NCBI GenBank assembly: GCA_934167835.1
Contig: CAKPLZ010000010.1
Location: forward strand, 1-45,231
Source: an uncultured Clostridia bacterium
Lineage (GTDB): Bacteria > Bacillota > Clostridia > TANB77 > CAG-508
DNA: 45,231 nt
Direction: 5' to 3'
The position numbers were made by a program, and so were the translations under genes. The notes under the pieces are model-generated. The model was not told the DNA's origin. It ran no database searches and worked only from the letters and a program-made list of their open reading frames with translations. Shown here piece by piece: positions 36,354 to 45,227 of this stretch (its first letter is position 1; each line of letters opens with the position of its first letter).

Positions 36354-36382
36354 ATTGATATAAGTATATAGAGGTTTTAAAA

Positions 36383-37522
36383 ATGGATAGAAAATTAAAT
36401 AAAAAAAAGGTTACAATTGCAATTCTTATTCTCATATTAATTATTTTCACAATAATATTAACTATTTTGTATAGAAAAAATACAAATGTAAGGTCCTTTC
36501 TTGATAAATATTTATTTAGAAAAAATATCACAGAAAATACTTTACCTAAAATTCCAAATGAGAATACTAACTTCTTTGCTTTTAATGATACAATAGTTGG
36601 TTTAAATAATAATACACTATCTTTTTACAATAGTTCAGCAAATAAAATATCTTCCATAGAAATTGATATTTCAGACCCAATATTTGTTGCAAAAGGCAAA
36701 TATTTATGTATTGCTGAGAAAAATGGAAAAAAAGCATATCTAATTTCTAATAAAAATATTGTTTGGCAAAAAGATATTGATGGTAAAATTTCTAATATAA
36801 GTATAAATAAAAATGGATATGTTTCAATCTCAATTTCAGACACAAATTATAGAACAATTTGTAAAATGTATTCAAATAAGGGAGATGAACTATTTACAAC
36901 ATATCTTGCTAAAACATACATAATAGATTCAAGCATTTCAGATGACAATAAATACCTTGCTCTTGCCGAAACAAATGTCTCAGGTATTGCAGTACAATCA
37001 AACATTAAGATTATATCAATTGACAAAGCATTAAGCGGAAGCAGTGATACCATTTCCTACAGCTATTCCGCACCTGTGGGAGATCTAATTGTTAATATAG
37101 ATTATTGCTCTGGAAACAATTTAGTGTGCTTATATGATAACCATATATCACTAATTAAAGACAATTCAGTTACTGAAATAAGCAATTTAACTGACTCTAA
37201 TTACTTATTTGCTGATATAAACAACAAATTAGTTCAAATTGAAAAAATAAAAACCGGAATGGTTTCTTCAAATTTGGAACTACAAACTTTAGGTATTCCA
37301 AATCTTGAAAAAAAGACTTACTCTATAAAAAAAGAACCAAAATCAATGGTTGCTTTCGGAAATATAATTGCAATTAATTTTGGAACAGAAGCTTTATTTA
37401 TAAATAATTCAGGCTGGCTTATAAAAAATTATACCTCATCTCAAGAAATTCAATCTATTACTATTTCAAACAACCTAGCTGGTATAATTTTCAATGATAA
37501 AATAGAAATTCTATCTTTATAG
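36383..37522 (+). CDS. membrane-anchored beta-propeller-like protein (DUF5711-like)
   Basis: 379 residues: N-terminal membrane helix (VTIAILILILIIFTIILTIL), then extracellular repeats of beta strands with WD/TolB-like spacing (for example KISSIEIDISDPIFVAKGKYLCIAEKN and NKYLALAETNVSG), as in DUF5711 proteins next to cvpA in clostridia. Function unknown. ATG at 36383 behind GAGG. Its stop overlaps the AGGAGG of the CvpA-like gene. Confidence 0.72.
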   Translation: MDRKLNKKKVTIAILILILIIFTIILTILYRKNTNVRSFLDKYLFRKNITENTLPKIPNENTNFFAFNDTIVGLNNNTLSFYNSSANKISSIEIDISDPIFVAKGKYLCIAEKNGKKAYLISNKNIVWQKDIDGKISNISINKNGYVSISISDTNYRTICKMYSNKGDELFTTYLAKTYIIDSSISDDNKYLALAETNVSGIAVQSNIKIISIDKALSGSSDTISYSYSAPVGDLIVNIDYCSGNNLVCLYDNHISLIKDNSVTEISNLTDSNYLFADINNKLVQIEKIKTGMVSSNLELQTLGIPNLEKKTYSIKKEPKSMVAFGNIIAINFGTEALFINNSGWLIKNYTSSQEIQSITISNNLAGIIFNDKIEILSL

Positions 37523-37534
37523 GAGGTGATTTAT

Positions 37535-38155
37535 TTGGCATTAATTATAGATATTGTTATTGTTGCTATAATTGCTCTATTTACTATTTTAGGCAAAAAA
37601 AGAGGCTTAGTAAAACTTGCCTTTAAACTTTGTACATTCTTTATCGCAATCATAATTGCATTTTTAGTTTATAAACCTGTTGCACACCTAGTTATGGAAA
37701 AAACAACCATAGATGAAACTATTGAAAATGCTATTACTCAAAGGATTTTACCAGAAGGCGCGTCTAGTGAAGATGAACTTACAGAGCCTACTAATTTACC
37801 AAGTATAATAGTAAAAAATAGCTCAAACACAGTAAAGAGCATTGCCAACTCATTTGCAACCACAATAATTGAAACAGCATGTTTATTACTTGTTTTCATC
37901 TTAGCTAAAATAATATTAAAATTTGTAACATTCCTTGCAGATGCAATAGCAAAATTACCTATTTTGAAACAATTCAATGAACTTGGTGGTTTAATTTATG
38001 GCATTTTGGAAGGCTTATTAATAGTTTTTGTTATATTTGCTATTATAACATTTATCTCGCCTGTAATTGACCATTCGTTTATAGACGCTATAAATTCTTC
38101 TTTATTAGGTTCTTTATTCTTTAATAATAACATTTTATTAAAATTTATAGTATAA
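37535..38155 (+). CDS. CvpA family membrane protein
   Basis: 206 residues with four membrane helices and the family's opening pattern (IIDIVIVAIIALFTILGKKRGLVKLAFKL). The cluster TEPTNLPSIIVKNSS marks the loop after helix two. CvpA proteins are tied to envelope or secreted-factor functions with unclear mechanism. The start is the TTG at 37535; the GTG at 37526 lies within the AGGAGGTGAT site. Confidence 0.82.
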   Translation: MALIIDIVIVAIIALFTILGKKRGLVKLAFKLCTFFIAIIIAFLVYKPVAHLVMEKTTIDETIENAITQRILPEGASSEDELTEPTNLPSIIVKNSSNTVKSIANSFATTIIETACLLLVFILAKIILKFVTFLADAIAKLPILKQFNELGGLIYGILEGLLIVFVIFAIITFISPVIDHSFIDAINSSLLGSLFFNNNILLKFIV

Positions 38156-38183
38156 AAAAAAGCCTTATTTACAAGGCTTTTTT
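38156..38183. terminator. bidirectional terminator
   Basis: AAAAAAGCCTT/AAGGCTTTTTT, 11-bp stem with a 6-base loop, between the convergent CvpA-like and sbp genes. Confidence 0.85.
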
Positions 38184-38554
38184 TCTGTTTTATTTCTTGT
38201 TTTTTGTTTTATATTTTCACTCCATTTATCAACATAGTATCTTCTTATTATAGCAAAATTTGTAAACATTCTTCCTACAAATACAACTATTGCTGCTAAG
38301 TATATATCAACATTTAGCTTTACTCCAAGCCATGTAAGCATAATTGATAAAAGCGCATTTCCAAAAAATCCTGAGATAAATATTTTTAAATCAAATTTTC
38401 CATTTAAAACAGATGTAATTCCACCAAATACTGAATCTAATGCAGCCACTATTGCTATTGCTAAATAGCCAGAGTATGTATATGAAATTACTGGGCTATG
38501 CATTCCTACTATTGCTCCTAAAATGCATCCTATAGTTATTGAAATTGCTATCAT
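38165..38554 (-). CDS. sbp: small basic protein (Sbp, DUF1290)
   Basis: 129 residues with three to four membrane helices (CILGAIVGMHSPVISYTYSGYLAIAIVAALDSVFGG) and a basic tail (RRYYVDKWSENIKQKTRNKTEKKPCK), the hallmark of the small basic protein gene beside the divIB/ftsQ cluster. Function unknown. ATG abuts the stop of the preceding DUF881 gene; AAGGAGG is 8 bases before. Confidence 0.85.
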   Translation of the reverse strand: MIAISITIGCILGAIVGMHSPVISYTYSGYLAIAIVAALDSVFGGITSVLNGKFDLKIFISGFFGNALLSIMLTWLGVKLNVDIYLAAIVVFVGRMFTNFAIIRRYYVDKWSENIKQKTRNKTEKKPCK

Positions 38555-39292
38555 TTACTTTTCCTCCTTAACATATTCAAAATTTAAATTTTTATTGTAA
38601 GCTGGTATTAGTATGTGTGTTGCTCTCTCAAGAGAAACTTGTTTTCCCTCTGAAATTTTAGTATCAATAAATCCATATTTATTTTGTGCAACTGCACTTT
38701 CAAGATATGTGGTATTTCCAATTGCTTTTACAGTAAATGGGGCAAATGCTATTTCGCCTTTTATTGTTATATGGTTTGAATTATTAATATTGGCAATATA
38801 TGTGTCATATACTATTCTATGGTCATTTATTGAAATGGCTTCTGCTCCAGCATTTTTTAATAGATTTATTAGTTCAAGTAAATCATCTGCAGTAACTGGT
38901 TTTGAACCAGCATTTGTTAGAGTAATTATTACACCCTCGCCACTAACTGCATTCTTACCAAGAAGGTCTTCGGTTTCTTTTAACTCTTTTTGTAGTAATT
39001 CTGATGCTTCTTTTCCTTCTATTGCAGCATTTTCATATTCTAAAATTTTGTCATTGTTTTCCTTGATTTTTGCTAATACTTCTTCATATTTACTTTTCAA
39101 AGTTGTAAGTTCTGTTTTGAGTTCACTTTCTTTCATTACCTCAAGTTCAGATATGTCTGTTTGGCTAATTGTTTTTACTTGAATAAAAATAAGCAATGTA
39201 AGTATGAAACACATTATTCCCATAATAATTGTCATGGTTATTTTTCCCTTTTTAATAGGTTTTACATTATCATTATTTTCCAATGTACTCAT
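38555..39292 (-). CDS. DUF881 family membrane-anchored protein (second copy)
   Basis: 245 residues: membrane helix (MTIIMGIMCFILTLLIFIQV), coiled coil (about residues 45-110), and the DUF881 fold (GEGVIITLTNAG, DLLELINLLKNAGAEAISIN, ITIKGEIAFAPFTVKAIG). The family always sits next to division genes, role unclear. Start MSTLENN at 39292, with AAGGAG 9 bases upstream; it overlaps the end of the first DUF881 gene by 20 bases. Confidence 0.85.
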   Translation of the reverse strand: MSTLENNDNVKPIKKGKITMTIIMGIMCFILTLLIFIQVKTISQTDISELEVMKESELKTELTTLKSKYEEVLAKIKENNDKILEYENAAIEGKEASELLQKELKETEDLLGKNAVSGEGVIITLTNAGSKPVTADDLLELINLLKNAGAEAISINDHRIVYDTYIANINNSNHITIKGEIAFAPFTVKAIGNTTYLESAVAQNKYGFIDTKISEGKQVSLERATHILIPAYNKNLNFEYVKEEK

Positions 39293-39981
39293 ATTTATAT
39301 ACTCCTTCATATTTTGGTATTGTAATATTATCGCTATCCTCCATTTCAACAATCACTCCATCGCTAAGCATCATTGAGAGATATCCTCCTGGTCTTCTTA
39401 GGTTATATGCTGCTTGTGGGTAGCAAATTGCCTTTATTTCGATTGGAACTCCTACTATTTCATCATTTATTCTCATAATGTTTCCATCACACAATATTGA
39501 AGTTGTGCTTACTATTCTTTTTCCATTAATTGATATAGCATCTGCGCCTGCATTGTATAGTTCATTTATAATGTTTCTTATGTCTTGTTCATGTACGAGA
39601 TATGAACTAACATTTATCACCTCATCAACTTTTACATCCCTATTTTCATCCAATTTAATTATTACTCCACTACCTTTTACTTCTGTTAGACCAAGTAGTT
39701 CATTGTTTCTCTTTATTTTATTTTCAATTTCTGCATCGCTATCACTTTTGTTTGCGGCTTCTCTTCTTGCTTCTTCAAGTCTGGCTTCTTCTTCTTCTAG
39801 GCGCGCATATATATCTTTATAGTTTTGTCTCCATTTTAAAACTTCATCTCTTAACTCTGTATTGTCTCCGAAGAGATATTCCTTCTTCATTTGTAATACT
39901 ATCTACTGTTTTTATTTGTATATATATGGCTATTGTTAGTATAAAACATACTATACCTAATATTACTGCTATTTTCTTCAA
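39273..39981 (-). CDS. DUF881 family membrane-anchored protein (first copy), requires +1 shift at CGG
   Basis: 235 residues when read with one shift. TTG at 39981 begins a membrane segment (KKIAVILGIVCFILTIAIYI) that the frame without the shift cannot join to the rest. The codon after ISL is CGG; straight reading stops after nine codons. Skipping C gives ISLGDNTELRDEVLKWRQNY, then the coiled coil and the DUF881 fold (GSGVIIKLDENRD, INELYNAGADAISINGKRI, VPIEIKAICYPQAA). The start lies two bases after the ftsQ stop. Gene callers would start at the ATG at 39890 and lose the membrane anchor. Confidence 0.9.
39868..39870 (-). other. CGG +1 frameshift site in the first DUF881 gene
   Basis: Context CTT-C-GGA-GAC; Gly38, between the membrane segment and the coiled coil. 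Confidence 0.86.
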
Positions 39982-39983
39982 CT

Positions 39984-40808
39984 TTACACCTTCTCTCTAA
40001 AATATACTTTTTTTATATTTGGAACATTTACTACTATTGTTCCCTGAATTCCCTTTTCTCTACTAATGATATCAACTATCCAAAGGGTTTTCATGTTAAT
40101 ATTTGTTTTATCTCCAAATTCAACTGTTTTACCTTCGTCTGGTAATTCTAGAATAAAATTATTTTCATTGGTTATATCTATTGATTTTACTAATCCATTA
40201 ATATTTTTATTTTTAAGAGCTTCCATAATTTGATTTACTGTGTCTAATTTCTGTAAATCTTTTTCTTCAAGTCTTTTCCCTGGTTCTATATTTTCAGTTG
40301 CATATCCTGTAATGCATGGAATTTCTAATGTATTTTGAGTTGTCTCCAAAATATATCCTTGATTATTTATATAAGCGAATCCATCCTCTTTTTTTAACAT
40401 GTATGTGGCTTGTCTTTCTTGAACTGTAATTATTATTTCTCCATTTAATTTTTTAGATACTTTTACATCATCTATATATGGATTTTGCTTAATATTTTCT
40501 TTTATTTTAATATTAAGTGTTTTAAACATGTTGCTGCCTACAGAAAGCTTTGAATCGCGGATTATTTCTTCTGCTAAAATCTTTGAATTGTTTTTTACAG
40601 TTATCTTTTTAATATTAAAAACTCCAAGTTTACAGAGAATAATAACTATTATTACAAGTAAAATCAATATAGCAATAGTTGCTGCAATTATTCTTCTTTT
40701 TTTATAATTGATTTTCTTTTCTGTTTTTTTGGTTAAATTTTTTTGTGTCTTTTTTTTATTATTTATCTTTTTTTTATTTCTATTTTTAGATTTTGAATCT
40801 AGTTTCAA
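39984..40808 (-). CDS. ftsQ: cell division protein FtsQ/DivIB
   Basis: 274 residues: a very basic N-terminal cytoplasmic tail (NRNKKKINNKKKTQKN), one membrane helix (IAATIAILILLVIIVIILCKL), and the extracytoplasmic POTRA domain (KITVKNNSKILAEEIIRDS, IDDVKVSKKLNGEIIITVQER) of the division complex. TTG start at 40808, 6 bases after AGGAGGT. Follows murA with an intervening hairpin and leads into the DUF881 genes. Confidence 0.87.
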   Translation of the reverse strand: MKLDSKSKNRNKKKINNKKKTQKNLTKKTEKKINYKKRRIIAATIAILILLVIIVIILCKLGVFNIKKITVKNNSKILAEEIIRDSKLSVGSNMFKTLNIKIKENIKQNPYIDDVKVSKKLNGEIIITVQERQATYMLKKEDGFAYINNQGYILETTQNTLEIPCITGYATENIEPGKRLEEKDLQKLDTVNQIMEALKNKNINGLVKSIDITNENNFILELPDEGKTVEFGDKTNINMKTLWIVDIISREKGIQGTIVVNVPNIKKVYFREKV

Positions 40809-40830
40809 AGAAATACCTCCTATAACACAA

Positions 40831-40870
40831 AATATCATTGGTTAATAACGTATACCTAACCAATGATATT
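40831..40870 (-). terminator. hairpin between murA and ftsQ
   Basis: A perfect 14-bp stem AATATCATTGGTTA/TAACCAATGATATT with a 12-base loop and a short T tail on the minus strand. It may attenuate transcription into ftsQ. Confidence 0.6.
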
Positions 40871-40905
40871 TTATAATATTTAAGCGAAAAATTCAACATT
40901 TTTTA

Positions 40906-42157
40906 TTAATTTTTTATTTTTATACTCGCACCAAGTTTTGTTAATTTTTTGTCTAAATTCTCATATCCTCTTAAAATATGGTCTATATTATCAATTTGAC
41001 TTGTTCCCTTCGCTGCTAATGCAGCAGTGCAAAGAGCTGCTCCTCCTCTTAAATCTGTTGATACAGCTTCTGTTCCTGTAAGTTTTCTTACTCCCTTAAC
41101 TATTGCCACCTTTCCCTCAACAGTTATTTTAGCTCCCATTCTTCTTAATTCATTTACATATTTATATCTGTTTTCAAATATATTTTCTACAACCATAGAG
41201 CTTCCTTTAGCAATCGTTAACATACTTGTAAATACTGATTGCATATCTGTTGGAAATCCTGGGTATGGCATTGTTTTTATATCAACTGCTTTTAACTTTT
41301 TTGGAGCTTGAATTTCTATACTTTCTTTTTTTATATTTATCCTATTTCCTGCTTCTTCAAGTTTATAAAGTATAGGATTTATATGTTCAATTTTTAGATT
41401 ATTAATAATTGCTTCTCCGTCCAGTTATTGCAACCATGCACAATAATGTCCCTGCTTCAATTCTATCTGGCATAATATTATAACTAACATCTTTTAATTG
41501 TTTTACTCCTGTTATTTTTATAATATTAGTTCCTGCACCTTCAATTTTTGCTCCCATTTTATTCAAAAAATCTTGTAAATCAACTATTTCTGGTTCCATT
41601 GCCGCATTTGTTATTATGGTTTCTCCTTCTGCAAACACTGATGCTAAAATTATGTTTTCTGTTGCCCCAACTGAAGGGAAATCCAAATGAATATCACTTC
41701 CAACTATTTTATCTGCTGTGCATCTTATATATCCCCCATCTTCCTCAATTTTAATCCCAAGTTTTCTAAATCCTTTCAAATGCAAATCTATTGGTCTTGA
41801 ACCTATATCACATCCTCCTGGATATGAAAAAGTCGCCTCTCTAAACCTTCCAAGAATAGCACCTGCCAATATTACAGAAGACCTCATTTTTCTCATAAGT
41901 TCATCTGGTATTTCTTTTGATTTTATATTCTGTGAATCAATAATTATCTTCCCATTCTTTTTTGTAGTTTTTGCTCCTAAAAGTTTTAATATTTCTAATG
42001 TTATTTTAGTATCTTGTATATTAGGAACATTATAAAGAGTTGATGTTTTCCCACTTAAAATACTAGCCGCTATTATAGGAAGGGACGCATTTTTTGACCC
42101 AGATACATTTGCTGAACCTTCTAATTTTTTACCCCCCTCTATTATGTAACTTGCCAT
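40906..42157 (-). CDS. murA: UDP-N-acetylglucosamine 1-carboxyvinyltransferase MurA, requires +1 shift at CGG
   Basis: The first committed enzyme of peptidoglycan synthesis; it transfers enolpyruvate from PEP to UDP-GlcNAc. Read with one shift it has 416 residues, the normal length. Substrate-binding GSKNAS (about residues 20-25), the catalytic Cys loop YPGGCDIGSRPIDLH (about residue 115), PDRIEAGTLL, and the C-terminal TDLRGGAAL with the conserved Arg are all present. Straight reading ends at ITGR-RSNY; skipping the C of CGG gives the conserved AITGGEAIINN at Gly247. The gene is essential unless there is a second murA copy elsewhere. ATG at 42157 behind AAAGGAGGAG. Confidence 0.94.
41417..41419 (-). 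other. CGG +1 frameshift site in murA
   Basis: Context GGA-C-GGA-GAA; Gly247 in the conserved ITGG motif. Confidence 0.9.
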
Positions 42158-42223
42158 TATTACTCCTCCTTTGTCTTAGTAGTATATAATATGCATGTTG
42201 TGGGAGTTTGGTTAAAAAAGTAG

Positions 42224-42256
42224 AAAAAGACGTTGTTTTGTCTACAACGTCTTTTT
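42224..42256 (-). terminator. terminator of the DUF2207 gene
   Basis: A perfect 13-bp stem AAAAAGACGTTGT/ACAACGTCTTTTT with a 7-base loop and T run. The shifted-frame stop codon of the DUF2207 gene is just before it, whereas the unshifted ORF would run through it. Confidence 0.9.
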
Positions 42257-42257
42257 T

Positions 42258-44331
42258 CTACCATGAGCTTCCTCCTCCGGCCGCCAGAGCCTCTTCCTGA
42301 AGAACCTCCACCTGACCCTGATGATGATCTATCATTCCAAGAGCTTGACCTGTCATCACTTGACGCTAAGGAAGTCAAAAAGTTATATAATTTGGGCTCT
42401 CTTGGTTCTCTTGCACCAAAAGTCATTGAATTAGATACATCTCTTACGGTATTATCCAAGAAATGTGTAAATTCACTTGTATTATATATATTATAAGAAG
42501 TATCAAACCAATCCGGTGGTCTAATAGCAATTGTTTCAAATTGATTTATCCATTTTTTAGATACTCCCAAAGCATAAGTATAAGGTAATATATCATAAAA
42601 ATATTCCGGGTTTTCTTCAACTAGAATTTCTAATTGTCCTTTTTCAGCATTTTCCAAAAATCTTCTAAACCCTTTAATTTGTCCCAATATTATAGTACCA
42701 TAATTTGTTCTCTTTGACATCAAAAAATACAAAATTATCAATGCTATCATTTCAGTCGATATTATTATATAAAAATTTTTAGCTTCTGTGCTTTGTAGCA
42801 TCATCGGTAGTATATATTGGACGATAAAGAAAGATGCTATTCCTGTAAATATAATAAATGAGATTATATCTCCTACTGTTTTCCTGCTGTATGAGAATAT
42901 TTTATTTATCAATTTTGATACGCTGAATTGCAACACTACAACAGTTAAAATCTTATATAGTATATTTATATCTGATTGGAAAAAAATATTAAATAAAGCT
43001 AAAAAAGATATTTTGCTTATCATTGATTTTATCTTACTTTGCTTTGTATCATTTTTTTCATATATTTTATTTTTGTTTTTCTCTAAGTGCTTTTTAATTT
43101 TATTTATAGTAATATAAAATTTATTTTTTAAATCTTTTTCAGTAACTACTTCAATTGGTAAACGGTTTTTCAATTGCTTGATTTTACGCTTTGTTATTTT
43201 TTCTCCACTTTGCTCTGCTCTTTTTATATATAAATCCAGTGTATCTGGATTAGGTTCACCATAATAAAACAATCCTTCAAAAAAAGTCTTTTCTATATAG
43301 TTATTTTCCGAATATGGCTTTAATTTCGTTATTTTAAAGGTTTTCCTTTTTAAAATGCCCTTCCCCTCAACTTCTTCAATCTTAATATAACCACAATTTG
43401 CCAATTGTATTAATGTAGAAATTATAGCCTCGTTAGTAACCTTTCCATTATACATATATCCAATTTCCGCTGAAGTATATCCTTGTGGTGGGTAAAATTC
43501 TACCGTTTCTATGGTATTTTCATCTTTTCCATATTTAAACCATAATATGAATGCCCTTAATAGGAAAAATGTACCAAGGCATAGTATTATTATCATATAA
43601 TGATTTACGATGAATTTTGTTATTTTTTTTAATAGCGTTATTATACTGAAGAAATATTCATCTGGTAATGTTAGTCTTATTGTGACACCTTGATAAGGTT
43701 GTAAAGAATTTTTAATACTCCCTGTTATAATATTTCCATCCACTGAATATTGCACATTAGAGCTGTCTTTTGCCCCTATACTTCCACTTGAAAATCCTAA
43801 TAAAGATGAATCGAATTCTTTTGGCATTGTAACTTTAAATGTAGCATTTTCAATGCTAGTATCCCATTCTGTTCCAATTATATTAAAATATAGTTCATCT
43901 GCATCATTTAGCCCATCTTCGCCTAAAAGATAATATTTGTATTTTATTATATATGTATGTTCACCTAGCAGAGTTTCATTTTTATTACCAAGCTTTAATG
44001 AAACATATCCATCTTCCTTTCTTTTTGTACATGGGTCATTTGTTTTAATATTTTTAACTAAAGCAATATTGAAGGCTTTGCTACCATCATTTCTAACAAT
44101 TGAATTGGAAGTAGGTATCTTTCTTATTATTCCATGTTTTTCTTCCGTAAAATTAACTGTAATTGTTTCTGTAATATCCAAACTATTATTTTCATTTACG
44201 TTTATATCTACGTTATAGTTTTTTATTGTATATCCACTTGTCGAACCTAATACATGATTAGGAAATAAACCAATAAGAAAAAGAAACAAGCAAAATATTA
44301 AAATACTTATCTTTTTATATTTACTACCCAT
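42258..44331 (-). CDS. DUF2207 membrane protein, requires +1 shift at CGG
   Basis: 690 residues with one shift. Signal-like start (ISILIFCLFLFLIGLFPNHVLG), an extracellular beta-rich DUF2207 domain (YNVDINVNENNSLDITETITV), a membrane helix near 240, a cytoplasmic region, further helices near 470-550, then a glycine/serine tail. At codon 685 the straight frame gives GSGGRRRKLMVEK and runs through the terminator to overlap the murA start region; skipping the C of CGG gives GSGGGGGSSW and a TAG stop at 42258, the typical Gly-rich, Trp-ending tail of this family. It follows lemA by one base, a common pair. Confidence 0.9.
42277..42279 (-). other. CGG +1 frameshift site in the DUF2207 gene
   Basis: Context GGC-C-GGA-GGA within the glycine-rich tail. 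Confidence 0.85.
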
Positions 44332-44332
44332 T

Positions 44333-44881
44333 TTATAATTCCACCCTTACATTTTGTTTTTCTTCTGTGGTAATAGAAAACATTTCTTGACTTTTAAATC
44401 TAAATATAAATGCAACAATATTGCTTGGAAACATCTGAATTTTGTTGTTATAATTTCTTACAGTTCCATTATAATATTTTCTACTATTTGCTATATCATC
44501 TTCAATTTGTGATAACTCACTTGTTAATTTCAAAAAATTAGTATTAGCTTTTAATTCTGGATAATTATATGATAATGTTATAATCGTTCTCAACATGCCA
44601 GCTAATTGATTGTCTATTTTTGCTTTTTCTGTAATTGAATTCGTTTTTGTCCAAGAAGTCCTTAGTTCTGTTATTTTTTCAAAAATGCTAGATTCGTGTT
44701 TTGCATATCCTTTAACACACTCAACTAGGTTAGGTACTAAATCCCATCTTTTTTTTAAATAAATATCCATAGTGGAAAATGCTTCTTTCACTAGATTTCG
44801 CATCTTTATTAAACTATTGAATGTTATAAGAATATACATTACTATAACTAAACCAATACCTATCATTATATAAATACTCAT
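44333..44881 (-). CDS. LemA family protein
   Basis: 182 residues: N-terminal membrane helix (SIYIMIGIGLVIVMYILI), then a helical domain with the family signature FNSLIKMRNLVKEAFSTMDIYLKKRWDLVPNLVECVK split around residue 30, and a tail with YNNKIQMFPSNIVAFIF. The LemA/DUF2207 pairing is frequent, function unclear. ATG 44881 is chosen because AAGGAA lies about 10 bases upstream; the ATG at 44905 lies inside that site. Confidence 0.87.
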   Translation of the reverse strand: MSIYIMIGIGLVIVMYILITFNSLIKMRNLVKEAFSTMDIYLKKRWDLVPNLVECVKGYAKHESSIFEKITELRTSWTKTNSITEKAKIDNQLAGMLRTIITLSYNYPELKANTNFLKLTSELSQIEDDIANSRKYYNGTVRNYNNKIQMFPSNIVAFIFRFKSQEMFSITTEEKQNVRVEL

Positions 44882-44904
44882 TTTTATAATTCCTTCCTTT
44901 CTCA

Positions 44905-44980
44905 AATTTCAACGCACAACACTGCAAAAAAATGTTCATTTTGTAGATAATTAAATGTCATACACATTATCGTTGAAATT
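44905..44980 (-). promoter_or_regulatory. inverted repeat in the lemA leader
   Basis: AATTTCAACG (44905-44914) and CGTTGAAATT (44971-44980) form a perfect 10-bp stem across 56 bases, in the predicted 5' leader of lemA. A second, imperfect repeat (ATACACATTA and TAATGATGTGTAT) overlaps it at 44960-44996. Confidence 0.45.
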
Positions 44981-45018
44981 AGTAATGATGTGTATAAAAA
45001 CTAAAATATAACAATTGT

Positions 45019-45047
45019 TTTATATCATAAAATCTAAAAAAAGTAAA
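45019..45047 (-). promoter_or_regulatory. lemA-DUF2207 promoter
   Basis: TTTACT (45047-45042), 17-base spacer, TATAAA (45024-45019); leader of about 130 bases. Confidence 0.45.
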
Positions 45048-45110
45048 TATTATGTATAAAATTTTTACTATTTTTAGTTATATTGACTACTCAGTTCAAA
45101 AAGCAAACAA

Positions 45111-45142
45111 AAAAACGCTATATCCTTTGATATAACGTTTTT
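45111..45142 (-). terminator. terminator of the tRNA gene
   Basis: A 14-bp stem with one mismatch (AAAAACGCTATATC/GATATAACGTTTTT) and a 4-base loop, followed by T on the minus strand. Confidence 0.8.
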
Positions 45143-45150
45143 TATTGGAT

Positions 45151-45227
<77 letters not shown>

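Noticed and set aside
821..44331. Eleven independent pseudogenes
   Set aside because: They include rpoC and murA, show no other decay, and all share one identical, codon-phased cause.
821..44331. Long-read sequencing or assembly indels
   Set aside because: This was my first explanation. Errors would not respect codon phase, would not always be a C before GG, and would also create frameshifts at homopolymers, of which there are many without any. Read-level data are still needed to exclude it fully.
821..44331. Reassignment of CGG to another amino acid
   Set aside because: Any triplet reading of CGG leaves the downstream frame wrong in all single-site genes; the data need a one-base skip.
821..44331. 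A slippery heptamer or pseudoknot as in classical programmed frameshifting
   Set aside because: Upstream codons and downstream sequences differ at all sites; only the CGG is shared.
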